The notes under the pieces were generated by a model, which made no database searches, had not been told where the DNA came from, and saw only the letters and a list, made by a program, of their open reading frames with translations. Of a stretch of DNA of 64,000 nt, positions 34,987-43,372 are shown one piece after another. The DNA is taken from NCBI GenBank assembly GCA_964344305.1, contig CAYFMT010000002.1, forward strand, positions 62,001-126,000, in the 5' to 3' direction. Position 1 is the first letter of the stretch. The number at the start of each line of letters is the position of its first letter. Origin of the DNA: JABMOV01 sp964344305 (lineage in GTDB: Bacteria > Fidelibacterota > Marinisomatia > Marinisomatales > JABMOV01). The translations under genes and the position numbers were made by a program.

Positions 34987-35360
34987 CAGGATTCGAGAAA
35001 TGCCTCATATTCTTCAGGTGAAAGGAGATCATCCGGCTCAGAGTTTATTTCAATTTTTACAATCCACCCATTACCATAAGCATCCGTATTGATTTTCCCC
35101 GGTTCATCTTCAAGATCTTCGTTTATCTCGGTGATGATTCCATCTACTGGTGAAAATAGATCTGCAACAGTTTTAACCGCTTCTATTGTTCCAAAAGGAT
35201 CACCGGTGGTGACATCCTGCCCCACTTCAGGAAATTCTATAAATATAATATCTCCCAATTCGCTCTGTGCAAAGTCGGTAATCCCCACTGTCATGATGTT
35301 GCCGTCTATGGATGCCCACTCATGATCCTTCGTATAGTAAAATTGACTTGGAATGTTCAT
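34986..35360 (-). CDS. gcvH: Glycine cleavage system H protein
   Basis: A 124-residue lipoyl carrier. The lipoylated lysine is Lys63 in TIEAVKTVADL, preceded by ELGDIIFIEFPEVG. The glycine cleavage system passes an aminomethyl group on this arm. No gcvT, gcvP or lpd gene is nearby, so this copy is away from its partners; in some bacteria such H proteins also serve lipoate assembly. It lies nine bases after accC. Confidence 0.95.
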   Translation of the reverse strand: MNIPSQFYYTKDHEWASIDGNIMTVGITDFAQSELGDIIFIEFPEVGQDVTTGDPFGTIEAVKTVADLFSPVDGIITEINEDLEDEPGKINTDAYGNGWIVKIEINSEPDDLLSPEEYEAFLES

Positions 35361-35369
35361 AACCCCCTC

Positions 35370-36725
35370 TTATTCATCAACTGGGTTGTATTCAAATGTT
35401 TCCAGGAAGCTTGTATCAAACTCGCCGGACTGAAATCTTTCATCCGCCATAATGGCCTGGTGAAATGGGATGGTCGTTTTTGGTCCTTCAATGATGGTTT
35501 CTTCCAGGGCTCTTTGCATTCTGTTGATAGCCCGCTGTCTATCACTTGCAAAGACGATGAGTTTTCCAATCATTGAATCATAATAAGTTGGAATGTCATA
35601 CCCTGCATAAGCATGAGAATCAATTCGAATACCTTTTCCACCGGGCATATGAAAACTGGTTATTTTTGCAGGGGATGGCGCAAAATTCCTGGCTGGATCC
35701 TCTGCATTTATCCTGCATTCTATTGAATGACCACGCAATTTAATTCTTTCCAGGTAATGGGGATATTTCTCACCGGCATGCATCTTGATCTGTTGCTTGA
35801 TAAGGTCCACACCTGTAACCATTTCCGTAATAGGATGTTCGACCTGAATTCGTGTATTCATTTCCATGAAATAGAAATTCTTGTGTTTATCCAGCAGGAA
35901 TTCAATGGTACCAGCCCCGCAATAGCCTACAGCTTTTGAAGCATCTGCTGCAACACCACACATTTTCTCGCGCAATTCATCATTCACGGCGGCTGATGGT
36001 GCCTCCTCAACAAGCTTCTGATGACGACGTTGAATAGAGCACTCACGCTCACCTAGAGCCACTGCATTTCCATGGGCGTCTCCGAGAACCTGAACCTCAA
36101 TATGTCTCGGATTTTCAATGAATTTTTCCATGTATATGTCGCCATTCCCAAAGGCTGTTGTGGATTCGGCATGTGCAGTCTTATAAGCAAGATTCATTTC
36201 TGATGGTTCTCTCACAAGGCGCATACCACGTCCGCCGCCGCCTGCTGATGCCTTTAGCATGATGGGATAGCCCATTTCTTCAGCGAGTTCTTTCGCTTCA
36301 CCTGGTCCAGAAATAATTCCCTCAGATCCCGGAATCACAGGAACACCAGCGGATTTCATGGTTTTCTTTGCCTGAGCCTTGTTTCCCATCGCATCAATGA
36401 TATCCGGTGTTGGTCCCAGGAATACGAAATCGTTTTCTGCACAAATACGTGAAAAATTTGCATCCTCTGCCAAAAACCCGTATCCCGGATGAATGGCGTC
36501 CGCATTTGTAATCTCACCTGCGGCAATAATCCTTGGAATATTTAAGTAGCTTTCTGTGCTGGGTCCCGGACCAATGCATACAGCCTCATCGGCAAACTTC
36601 ACATTGAGTGAGAATTCATCAGCTGTGGAGTAAACCGTCACTGTTTTCACCCCGAGCTCATGGCATGCACGAATAATTCTAAGGGCGATTTCCCCTCGAT
36701 TCGCTATGAGGATCTTCTTAAACAT
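35370..36725 (-). CDS. accC: Acetyl-CoA carboxylase, biotin carboxylase subunit
   Basis: A 451-residue ATP-grasp enzyme that carboxylates the biotin on AccB, the first step of fatty-acid synthesis. It opens with KKILIANRGEIALRIIRA and has the glycine-rich ATP loop KASAGGGGRGMRLV and the catalytic region MNTRIQVEHPITEMVTGVD. Length is normal. It is three bases after accB and follows the classical efp-accB-accC order. Confidence 0.97.
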   Translation of the reverse strand: MFKKILIANRGEIALRIIRACHELGVKTVTVYSTADEFSLNVKFADEAVCIGPGPSTESYLNIPRIIAAGEITNADAIHPGYGFLAEDANFSRICAENDFVFLGPTPDIIDAMGNKAQAKKTMKSAGVPVIPGSEGIISGPGEAKELAEEMGYPIMLKASAGGGGRGMRLVREPSEMNLAYKTAHAESTTAFGNGDIYMEKFIENPRHIEVQVLGDAHGNAVALGERECSIQRRHQKLVEEAPSAAVNDELREKMCGVAADASKAVGYCGAGTIEFLLDKHKNFYFMEMNTRIQVEHPITEMVTGVDLIKQQIKMHAGEKYPHYLERIKLRGHSIECRINAEDPARNFAPSPAKITSFHMPGGKGIRIDSHAYAGYDIPTYYDSMIGKLIVFASDRQRAINRMQRALEETIIEGPKTTIPFHQAIMADERFQSGEFDTSFLETFEYNPVDE

Positions 36726-36728
36726 GGA

Positions 36729-37193
36729 TTACCCGTTTTTATCGATAATAAACAAAGGCTGATTATACTCTACCGGTTTGCCGTCCTCAATAAGGATTTT
36801 CTTTATAACGCCATTCATTTCAGACTCGATTTCGTTCATGATCTTCATGGCTTCAATGATACATAGTGTATCTCCTTTTACCACCTGATCGCCTTCCTTG
36901 ACAAAGGCAGGGGAATCTGGGGAAGGTGAACGATAAAATGTCCCTGGCATGGGAGAGATTACCTGGTCTCCAGCTATGGATTCTGCTGAAACAGAGGCCG
37001 AATCTTCGCTTGTACTACCTTGCTCATTGCTGGTCACCTGAATTGGATTCGGTGTAGCCTGTACTGCAGATGAAATTCCCGGTGACTTAACAACCCTGAA
37101 GCGCCTACCCCAAAAAGTTACATCGATTTCGTTGACGCTGCTGTTTTCTAGTAAATAAATGATTTCTTTTACTTTATCCTGCCATTTTGCCAT
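36729..37193 (-). CDS. accB: Biotin carboxyl carrier protein
   Basis: A 154-residue carrier subunit of acetyl-CoA carboxylase. The biotin-binding lysine is Lys117 in IIEAMKIMNEIE, in a C-terminal biotinyl domain (about 78-154, starting VISPMPGTFYRS). The middle part (about 40-76) is a Ser/Thr/Glu-rich flexible linker. It lies between efp (12 bases) and accC (three bases). Confidence 0.96.
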   Translation of the reverse strand: MAKWQDKVKEIIYLLENSSVNEIDVTFWGRRFRVVKSPGISSAVQATPNPIQVTSNEQGSTSEDSASVSAESIAGDQVISPMPGTFYRSPSPDSPAFVKEGDQVVKGDTLCIIEAMKIMNEIESEMNGVIKKILIEDGKPVEYNQPLFIIDKNG

Positions 37194-37205
37194 AGTCGTT
37201 TCCTT

Positions 37206-37763
37206 CTACGCTTTTGAAACACGTTCCAGGTAGTCACCGGTACGAGTATCAATTTTTAGTGTGTCACCTTCATCAATAAACAGGGGAACATTCACTGAAA
37301 AGCCCGTCTCCAGCCTGGCTGGCTTTGTGGCGCCTGTTGCAGTATTCCCTTTCAATCCCGGTTCAGTTTCCACAACTTCAAGTTCAACATGGGCTGGAAG
37401 TCGCACATCAATGACTTCCGAACCATCAAACAACAAATCAACATTCATGCCACCTTTAAGGAAATTCCTCTCCTCATCGATGTGAATATTGATTTGATCA
37501 TAGGTGTCCTGATCCATGAAAATACCCTGATCTCCATCATCGTATAAATACTGCATGGTCTTTGCTTCCACACGAATGTATTCTATTCGTGCTCCTGCAT
37601 TAAACGTGTGATCAATAATTTTTCCCGTCTGAATATCTTTCAATTTGGTGCGAACAAATGCTCCACCTTTTCCGGGTTTAACATGTTGAAACTCCACAAC
37701 TTTCATGCGCTTGTCCTTGAAAAGCATTACCGCGCCGTTGCGGATGTCGGCTGTAGTTGCCAT
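37206..37763 (-). CDS. efp: Translation elongation factor P
   Basis: A 185-residue three-domain protein that relieves ribosome stalling at polyproline stretches. The tip loop is KPGKGGA with Lys32 as the site for modification, so a lysine-type EF-P is expected rather than the rhamnosyl-arginine type. The modification enzyme is not in this window. It precedes accB and accC, a common order. The 67 bases upstream hold only a ribosome site and nothing else I recognise. Confidence 0.97.
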   Translation of the reverse strand: MATTADIRNGAVMLFKDKRMKVVEFQHVKPGKGGAFVRTKLKDIQTGKIIDHTFNAGARIEYIRVEAKTMQYLYDDGDQGIFMDQDTYDQINIHIDEERNFLKGGMNVDLLFDGSEVIDVRLPAHVELEVVETEPGLKGNTATGATKPARLETGFSVNVPLFIDEGDTLKIDTRTGDYLERVSKA

Positions 37764-37830
37764 ATAATCTCCTTCAATAAAAGCCGGATAATTTACTTAT
37801 GCTATCCAGCACTTCAAATTTTTGATTACC

Positions 37831-38775
37831 TCAATTCAGATGAGATAAAGTTTCAACATCATCTGAGGAGTCCTTCCATAGATGTGTTGTATTTTTCACA
37901 AAACCCAAGGCCCATTCAATATCATCCTGGATCGATAACAGTGTGGGAATATGTCGAGCATATTTTGTCAGATCACTTCGCTTTAACACATCCACAAGAC
38001 TCATAAACTCCCTGGATGAAACTGGAAATAGATTCGTGGATTGTTCAATTTCCTCTGTGGTCATTTCCAGCGTTCTGATAAAAAGTGAATTTTCAACATA
38101 TTCTCTCAGGATATGCGATATTTCGGTGTATACAGTTTTGCTATCCATTAGACTACTTTTTCTCAGTGCAAGCAATCGCTGGATTGCTACTTCGTCTGGA
38201 TCCTGAAAAGTTCTAATGTCATGTACTTTAGAGTATTCAGCACGAATTCGTTTTCTCCACACCAGGATTAACCCTATGATAATCCCTGTCAGAATGGTCG
38301 CCAGAATCACTTCGCGGTATGGAAATGGCAAATCAATGGGGACTGGAGGTTTGATCGGCTTCAGCCCCGACGATGCATTGGGATCTAGCACTGACTGAAT
38401 AGTGAGAAAAACCGGATCGGATTTGAATGACATGGCAACAGAGCTGTCAGGATTTAACACATCGAGGGTAAACGAAGGGATGATCTGTTGACCGGTATCC
38501 CAATAGACTATTTCAAATTCAACGCCATGAATAACAGACCCATCGGATTTTTCATGGATATTCTTCACTTCTCCTTCTGGTATGACCAAATCCGGCAATG
38601 ATAATGTCTGATCTTTCAATCCCTGAATGTGAATGTTGTATTGAAAAACATCACCAATAAAACCGTATGTCGTGTCTATTTCTGATTCGAAAGAAATACT
38701 GCCTGTAGATTTAGTATTTTGTGTGCAGGATATGAGGAAAATCAGGGTAATACTGAGAGGAAAATACTGTTTCAT
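37831..38775 (-). CDS. BatD-like membrane-anchored lipoprotein
   Basis: A 314-residue protein with a lipoprotein signal (lipobox FLISC, Cys17). A beta-rich periplasmic part (about 20-150) is followed by one membrane span near residues 155-175 (VILATILTGIIIGLILVW) and a helical C-terminal part of about 140 residues. This layout resembles the BatD/DUF4381 proteins that accompany MoxR and DUF58 proteins. Its start overlaps the DUF58 stop as TGATG, so the three genes form one unit. The role is probably in a MoxR-dependent chaperone or envelope-stress complex, which is inference from context. Confidence 0.6.
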   Translation of the reverse strand: MKQYFPLSITLIFLISCTQNTKSTGSISFESEIDTTYGFIGDVFQYNIHIQGLKDQTLSLPDLVIPEGEVKNIHEKSDGSVIHGVEFEIVYWDTGQQIIPSFTLDVLNPDSSVAMSFKSDPVFLTIQSVLDPNASSGLKPIKPPVPIDLPFPYREVILATILTGIIIGLILVWRKRIRAEYSKVHDIRTFQDPDEVAIQRLLALRKSSLMDSKTVYTEISHILREYVENSLFIRTLEMTTEEIEQSTNLFPVSSREFMSLVDVLKRSDLTKYARHIPTLLSIQDDIEWALGFVKNTTHLWKDSSDDVETLSHLN

Positions 38776-39650
38776 CAGTATCGTTTTTCCCGTCGACGAA
38801 AATAGGACATAATGGGTTCAATATAATCTTCATCCGTCGATATTCTAATTATGTCAAACTTGTTCTTTTTGCACCTGGAAATGAAGTGATTGTTTTCATC
38901 CTCGCGGATCATTTTGAATTGTTCCCTGTCCTTCAGGGCAGATGTATCGATCCAGAACTCCTCCTCTGTCTCTGGGTCATGGATCTTCACTAACCCGAGG
39001 TTATCCAGGTTGGATTCCAGAGGATCCACAATCTGAATTCCAATGACATCATGTTTGCGATTAACAATCTTCATGGATTGCCAGTACCCATCATCCATAT
39101 AATCCGAAATAATGAATACAACACTTTTTCTTTTTGCTACTTTTAAAATGAAATCTAGAGCTGTGCTAATAGATGTGCCTTTGCCTTCGGGTTTATAGAA
39201 TAGTAATTCGCGAATCAATCGTAGAACATGACTTCTTCCCTTTTTTGGTGCAATGTATTTTTCCACTCCATCGCTGAATAGGATGGCACCCACTTTATCA
39301 TTGTTCTTGATAGCAGAGAAACCAAGAACTGCAGCAATTTCCGTCCCCAGTTCCCGTTTCTGATACTGAACCGTTCCAAAACTTCCCGAAGAAGAAACAT
39401 CTACTACAAGGTAAACAGTAAGTTCACGTTCCTCTTCAAATATTTTTATGTACGGTGATCCATACCGTGCTGTCACATTCCAATCGATGAGTCTAATATC
39501 ATCTCCCGGTTCATACTCCCGAACTTCAGAAAACGTCATTCCCCGGCCCTTGAATACGGAATGATATTCTCCTCCAAACAGGTCATTGACCAGACCTTTG
39601 GTTCTAATTTCAATCCGCCGGACTTTTTTAAGGATTTCGCGTGGAATCAT
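38775..39650 (-). CDS. DUF58 protein (MoxR-associated, VWA-like)
   Basis: A 291-residue protein of the DUF58 family. The family core FKGRGMTFSEVREYEPGDDIRLIDWNVTAR is present near residues 34-64, followed by a von Willebrand-like metal site (VVDVSSSGSFG). Such proteins are encoded next to MoxR ATPases across bacteria and are thought to be their partners or clients in assembling surface or redox proteins. It sits 17 bases after moxR and is coupled to the lipoprotein gene that follows. Confidence 0.88.
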   Translation of the reverse strand: MIPREILKKVRRIEIRTKGLVNDLFGGEYHSVFKGRGMTFSEVREYEPGDDIRLIDWNVTARYGSPYIKIFEEERELTVYLVVDVSSSGSFGTVQYQKRELGTEIAAVLGFSAIKNNDKVGAILFSDGVEKYIAPKKGRSHVLRLIRELLFYKPEGKGTSISTALDFILKVAKRKSVVFIISDYMDDGYWQSMKIVNRKHDVIGIQIVDPLESNLDNLGLVKIHDPETEEEFWIDTSALKDREQFKMIREDENNHFISRCKKNKFDIIRISTDEDYIEPIMSYFRRREKRY

Positions 39651-39667
39651 GTGGAGCCCCTAACGGA

Positions 39668-40666
39668 TCAGGGTATTTCTACTGTATCAAACAACCGTTT
39701 GATGATATCCTCTGATGTAATCTCCTCAGCTTCTGCTTCGTAGGTCAGTATAATTCTATGCCTTAGTACGTCGCCACCTATGTACCGCACATCCTCTGGC
39801 GTGATATAGCCACGGTGTTCAATAAATGCACGGGCCTTGGCAGCAAGGATCAAATTGATAGTGGCCCTTGGTGATGCTCCGAACTCAAGTAAGTCCTCGA
39901 GATCCGAAAGACCGTATGTTTTTGGATCACGGGTGGCAAACACGAGATTTAGGACGTAATCCTCAACTTTTTCATCCACATAGATATCGTTAATGATCTT
40001 TTGTGCATTTAAAATCGCATCAGGTTCAATCACCGGTGCCAGTTCTCCAAATGCTTCTCCTGTCTTTGCCGCCCTTCTCATGATGGTTCTCTCTTCATCA
40101 TAGGATGGATAATCTACCTTTAGCTTGAACATAAAACGATCTACTTGCGCTTCTGGCAAGGGGTAGGTGCCTTCTTGCTCAATGGGATTTTGTGTGGCCA
40201 TAACAAGGAATGGTTTTTCAAGCACAAATGTATCTTCACCGATGGTGACCTGCTTTTCCTGCATGGATTCCAGCAATGCACTCTGAACTTTTGAAGGCGC
40301 ACGGTTAATTTCATCTGCTAGAATGATGTTTGAGAAAATGGGTCCCTGCCTGGTTTCAAAAGTGCCTGTTTTTTGGTTATAGATCAATGTACCGAGCAGA
40401 TCTGCAGGGAGCATGTCAGGGGTAAACTGGATCCGTTGAAATTTTGTGTGAATCAACTGTGCCAGCGTCTTTATAGTCAAGGTTTTAGCAAGACCAGGAA
40501 CCCCTTCCAGAAGGATATGCCCGTCCGCCAGTATGCAGATCAGTATTTTATTGACCAATTCCTGCTGACCGACAATGACGGTTCCAAGGGTGCGTTTCAG
40601 GTCATCAACGAAGACGGACTCCTTGGCTATCCGCTCGTTGATTTCGGATAAACTAAAGTCACTCAT
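39668..40666 (-). CDS. MoxR-type AAA+ ATPase
   Basis: A 332-residue AAA ATPase with Walker A EGVPGLAKT (about residues 55-63), Walker B with ILADEINRAPSKVQSALLESM, sensor region MATQNPIEQEGTYPLPEAQ and the C-terminal lid ASPRATINL. MoxR proteins act as chaperones for partner VWA proteins, here most likely the DUF58 and BatD-like products downstream. It lies 15 bases after the TPR lipoprotein gene. Confidence 0.94.
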   Translation of the reverse strand: MSDFSLSEINERIAKESVFVDDLKRTLGTVIVGQQELVNKILICILADGHILLEGVPGLAKTLTIKTLAQLIHTKFQRIQFTPDMLPADLLGTLIYNQKTGTFETRQGPIFSNIILADEINRAPSKVQSALLESMQEKQVTIGEDTFVLEKPFLVMATQNPIEQEGTYPLPEAQVDRFMFKLKVDYPSYDEERTIMRRAAKTGEAFGELAPVIEPDAILNAQKIINDIYVDEKVEDYVLNLVFATRDPKTYGLSDLEDLLEFGASPRATINLILAAKARAFIEHRGYITPEDVRYIGGDVLRHRIILTYEAEAEEITSEDIIKRLFDTVEIP

Positions 40667-40681
40667 GGTGTGAATTCCTTA

Positions 40682-41446
40682 TTAAGGTAATGCCGGTTCG
40701 TCACCAGCAATATGTTTTAAGACAGGGATTTCATTGATATCCATCCCCAGGTATTCCAATTCAAACTTCACAGAGGGGACAAGCTCATGATTCGGAAATC
40801 GGTTTAGAAACTCTCTGTAAGTATCTGTTGCTTTTTCACCATCATGAAGCACGTTGGCATAAATATAACCGATCATAAATTGAGCATGTGCATCCTGACC
40901 TGTTCCCTCAAAATCGGTAACAACTTTTCTGTAGCTGTCAATTGCTTTTGCAAAATCTCTTAAATCATTCATGTATATATCACCTATCAGGTATTGTGAT
41001 TTAGGGGATATGTCATGTTCAGGATAATGCTGGATCAAATATTCGAGAGTACGGATAGATTTTTGAATTTCCTTTTTATTACGCTGCGATTCAGATACGT
41101 TTTTAAGCCATTCAGGGAAATAATTCATATCAGCTTCTGCCATGGAAACGATTCGGCTATCAGGATATTTTCCGGGTATTGCTTCCAGTAAAGACCAACC
41201 AGCATCGTAGTCGTTTAATCGATCCAGGTACAGTCTGGACAGTTTGTATTCAGCCTCTGGGGCCAGTGAATCGGTGGTATGATTCTGTAGAATGGTATTA
41301 TATGAATCAATTGCCAGTTCAAATTCCCCGGCCTGTATATGTTCATCAGCCATTTCCATCAGCTTTTCCGGCGATTTTCCACAACCGATGAAAGCCAACA
41401 ATATCATTCCTGTAATGATGTGTTTGGATCGCATTTTATTATCCAT
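40682..41446 (-). CDS. TPR lipoprotein, BamD/YbgF-like
   Basis: A 254-residue protein with a lipoprotein signal (lipobox LAFIGC, Cys22 counting from the first Met) followed by tetratricopeptide-like repeats, e.g. AGEFELAIDSYNTILQ and LRDFAKAIDSYRKVVTDF. BamD, an outer-membrane lipoprotein of the BAM complex, has this layout, and the genes before it encode TamA and TamB. It may serve barrel assembly, but the repeats alone do not prove it. A second in-frame ATG at 41434 would shorten the signal by four residues. Confidence 0.65.
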   Translation of the reverse strand: MDNKMRSKHIITGMILLAFIGCGKSPEKLMEMADEHIQAGEFELAIDSYNTILQNHTTDSLAPEAEYKLSRLYLDRLNDYDAGWSLLEAIPGKYPDSRIVSMAEADMNYFPEWLKNVSESQRNKKEIQKSIRTLEYLIQHYPEHDISPKSQYLIGDIYMNDLRDFAKAIDSYRKVVTDFEGTGQDAHAQFMIGYIYANVLHDGEKATDTYREFLNRFPNHELVPSVKFELEYLGMDINEIPVLKHIAGDEPALP

Positions 41447-41540
41447 TGATTCTATTAAAAAAGTGGCGGAATTTAGACGGACACCTGCCTCTACCGCAAT
41501 GGTTTTGCCCGTTCATACATACGACAAAATCAGGAGTTCC

Positions 41541-43364
41541 CTAAAATATATATTGGACCCCTAACTGGATCATTCCTCTTTTGTTCCCTTCCAGTGGGAC
41601 CGCATAATCCAATCGAGCAGGACCCAGTGGGGTGTCTACAGTAATTCCCACACCATGATTCCATTCGATGGTGGAGTAAGTCACCTTTGAAAAATGGTCT
41701 GTAAGAATCCCACCATCTAGAAACAACTCTATTCCAAGAAGCCAGAATAAGGGAAATCTTAATTCCCAGTTTGTAAGAAATCGCACCACATCACCATACT
41801 CAAGAATATCAGTACCGTTGGCAGCCGTCTCCGTCTTGAATCGAAATGTATCCCAACCGCGCATTGTGGTACTTCCACCCAGATAAAATTTGTCTTTGTT
41901 CTCATCTGTATAGGATTGCTTCCATCCAAACATCATTCCATATTTAACACGACTCGCCAGTACCAGTTTACCAAAAATTGGGATGTATGTATTTAGTCCG
42001 AAATCATATTTAAAGTATTCCCGATTCCCTCCGAGAACTGGTCCCCCGGTCTGTCTCAGTTCCCCGTCTATCTTGTACCCACGAGAGGGATAGATGGGAT
42101 GATTAGCGCGATCCAGATGCACCCTGCATTCAACGGATCGTTGCTCAATATCCAAACCTTTATCCCCAAAAGATGCCCCTTCGGGAATGATGTTTTTATC
42201 CCAGCTCAATGTAGAAAGGAAATACGATCGATTTAAGAAACGAATATGATTTTCGATCTGAAATCCATACCGATGAATATTTGCATTCGTAAGGGAATAG
42301 TTACGGAGTGTCTCATAATACAGTCCCACGGTTGTGGGTATACGCCACACGTTTAATATCCATTGGTTCCCGAATTGCATATCATATCGGAATTTGGGGT
42401 AGTATAGTTCCTGCCCTATGGGAAAATGCCCAGATAGTTTCGCGGAAAAATTTGTTGATGTATGAAAAAGGCTTCTATTTCGCCATTCGATATCGCCACC
42501 TAAACCTGGAATTGGCTCTACACCTTCATTGTATTCAACCGGGAAAAATCCGCCTTCGGAAATCCACTCTCGAGTTTTGAACTGACGTAGTTCGATAAGA
42601 ATATTCACAAGTGAATCTGTCTGAGCTATCCGAATAGGTGACAAGGAAACGAGTGAAAACACCCCCGTTTCCTTAATCCTTTTCTGTGTTTTGTCAATGA
42701 GGGACCGCTGATACAAGGTTCCGCTCTCAAAAGCGATTTCTCGTTCGACGATACGAGGATTAATAGGCTCAACTCCTTCGATATAGTACCCCTTGACTCC
42801 CACATCGATGCCCTCATGAATGCGAATAAAAATATCGACTGAATCCTGTATAAAATCCTCAATCTGAACACGAGCGTATAATTTGCCGTACTGATGGTGC
42901 TCTGCTTCAAGGGTGGATAATCGATTGTTTGCCGTGACGGGGTCATACGGTTCATTTCTCTTGAATTGAAGGATATCAAGAATCTTTTGTGTTGGAATCA
43001 GGGTGTTTCCTTCCACATGAATATCACGAATGAAATATTGATTTCCTTCATTGATAGTGAAATGAATATCGATGTTATCTTCCTCCACAAAGATGGAGTC
43101 AGTCACAATTACTGAGAGAAATCCATGGGAGATATAGAGGTTTTTTACGGTGATGGCATCCAGTTTTAAAACACGGCGGTCATACACAGGTTTTATGAAC
43201 CAGCGAGATTTTGACAGGCGTAGATGATTTGTGATTTCTTTTGAACTCAGGTATGAATTGCCTGAAATACTTATGTCGCGAACAGAGGCGTTTTCCTGCC
43301 CAAATAGAACAGACATCACCCCAATCCATGCCAGGATGTAAAATTTTCGTCGATTTGTTGTCAC
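41541..43364 (-). CDS. tamA: Omp85-family outer-membrane assembly protein (TamA-like)
   Basis: A 607-residue protein with a signal peptide (about 1-22), POTRA-type domains (repeated ISISGNSYLSS and IHVEGNTLIPTQKILDIL patterns up to about residue 250) and a C-terminal 16-strand barrel. It has the Omp85 signature YLGGSTTMRGWDTFRF and ends in a terminal aromatic strand (MIQLGVQYIF). It is shorter than BamA (about 800) and follows tamB, so TamA is the better call. The start is GTG. It would help insert proteins or lipids at the outer membrane together with TamB. Confidence 0.85.
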   Translation of the reverse strand: MTTNRRKFYILAWIGVMSVLFGQENASVRDISISGNSYLSSKEITNHLRLSKSRWFIKPVYDRRVLKLDAITVKNLYISHGFLSVIVTDSIFVEEDNIDIHFTINEGNQYFIRDIHVEGNTLIPTQKILDILQFKRNEPYDPVTANNRLSTLEAEHHQYGKLYARVQIEDFIQDSVDIFIRIHEGIDVGVKGYYIEGVEPINPRIVEREIAFESGTLYQRSLIDKTQKRIKETGVFSLVSLSPIRIAQTDSLVNILIELRQFKTREWISEGGFFPVEYNEGVEPIPGLGGDIEWRNRSLFHTSTNFSAKLSGHFPIGQELYYPKFRYDMQFGNQWILNVWRIPTTVGLYYETLRNYSLTNANIHRYGFQIENHIRFLNRSYFLSTLSWDKNIIPEGASFGDKGLDIEQRSVECRVHLDRANHPIYPSRGYKIDGELRQTGGPVLGGNREYFKYDFGLNTYIPIFGKLVLASRVKYGMMFGWKQSYTDENKDKFYLGGSTTMRGWDTFRFKTETAANGTDILEYGDVVRFLTNWELRFPLFWLLGIELFLDGGILTDHFSKVTYSTIEWNHGVGITVDTPLGPARLDYAVPLEGNKRGMIQLGVQYIF

Positions 43365-43372
43365 AGATGTCT

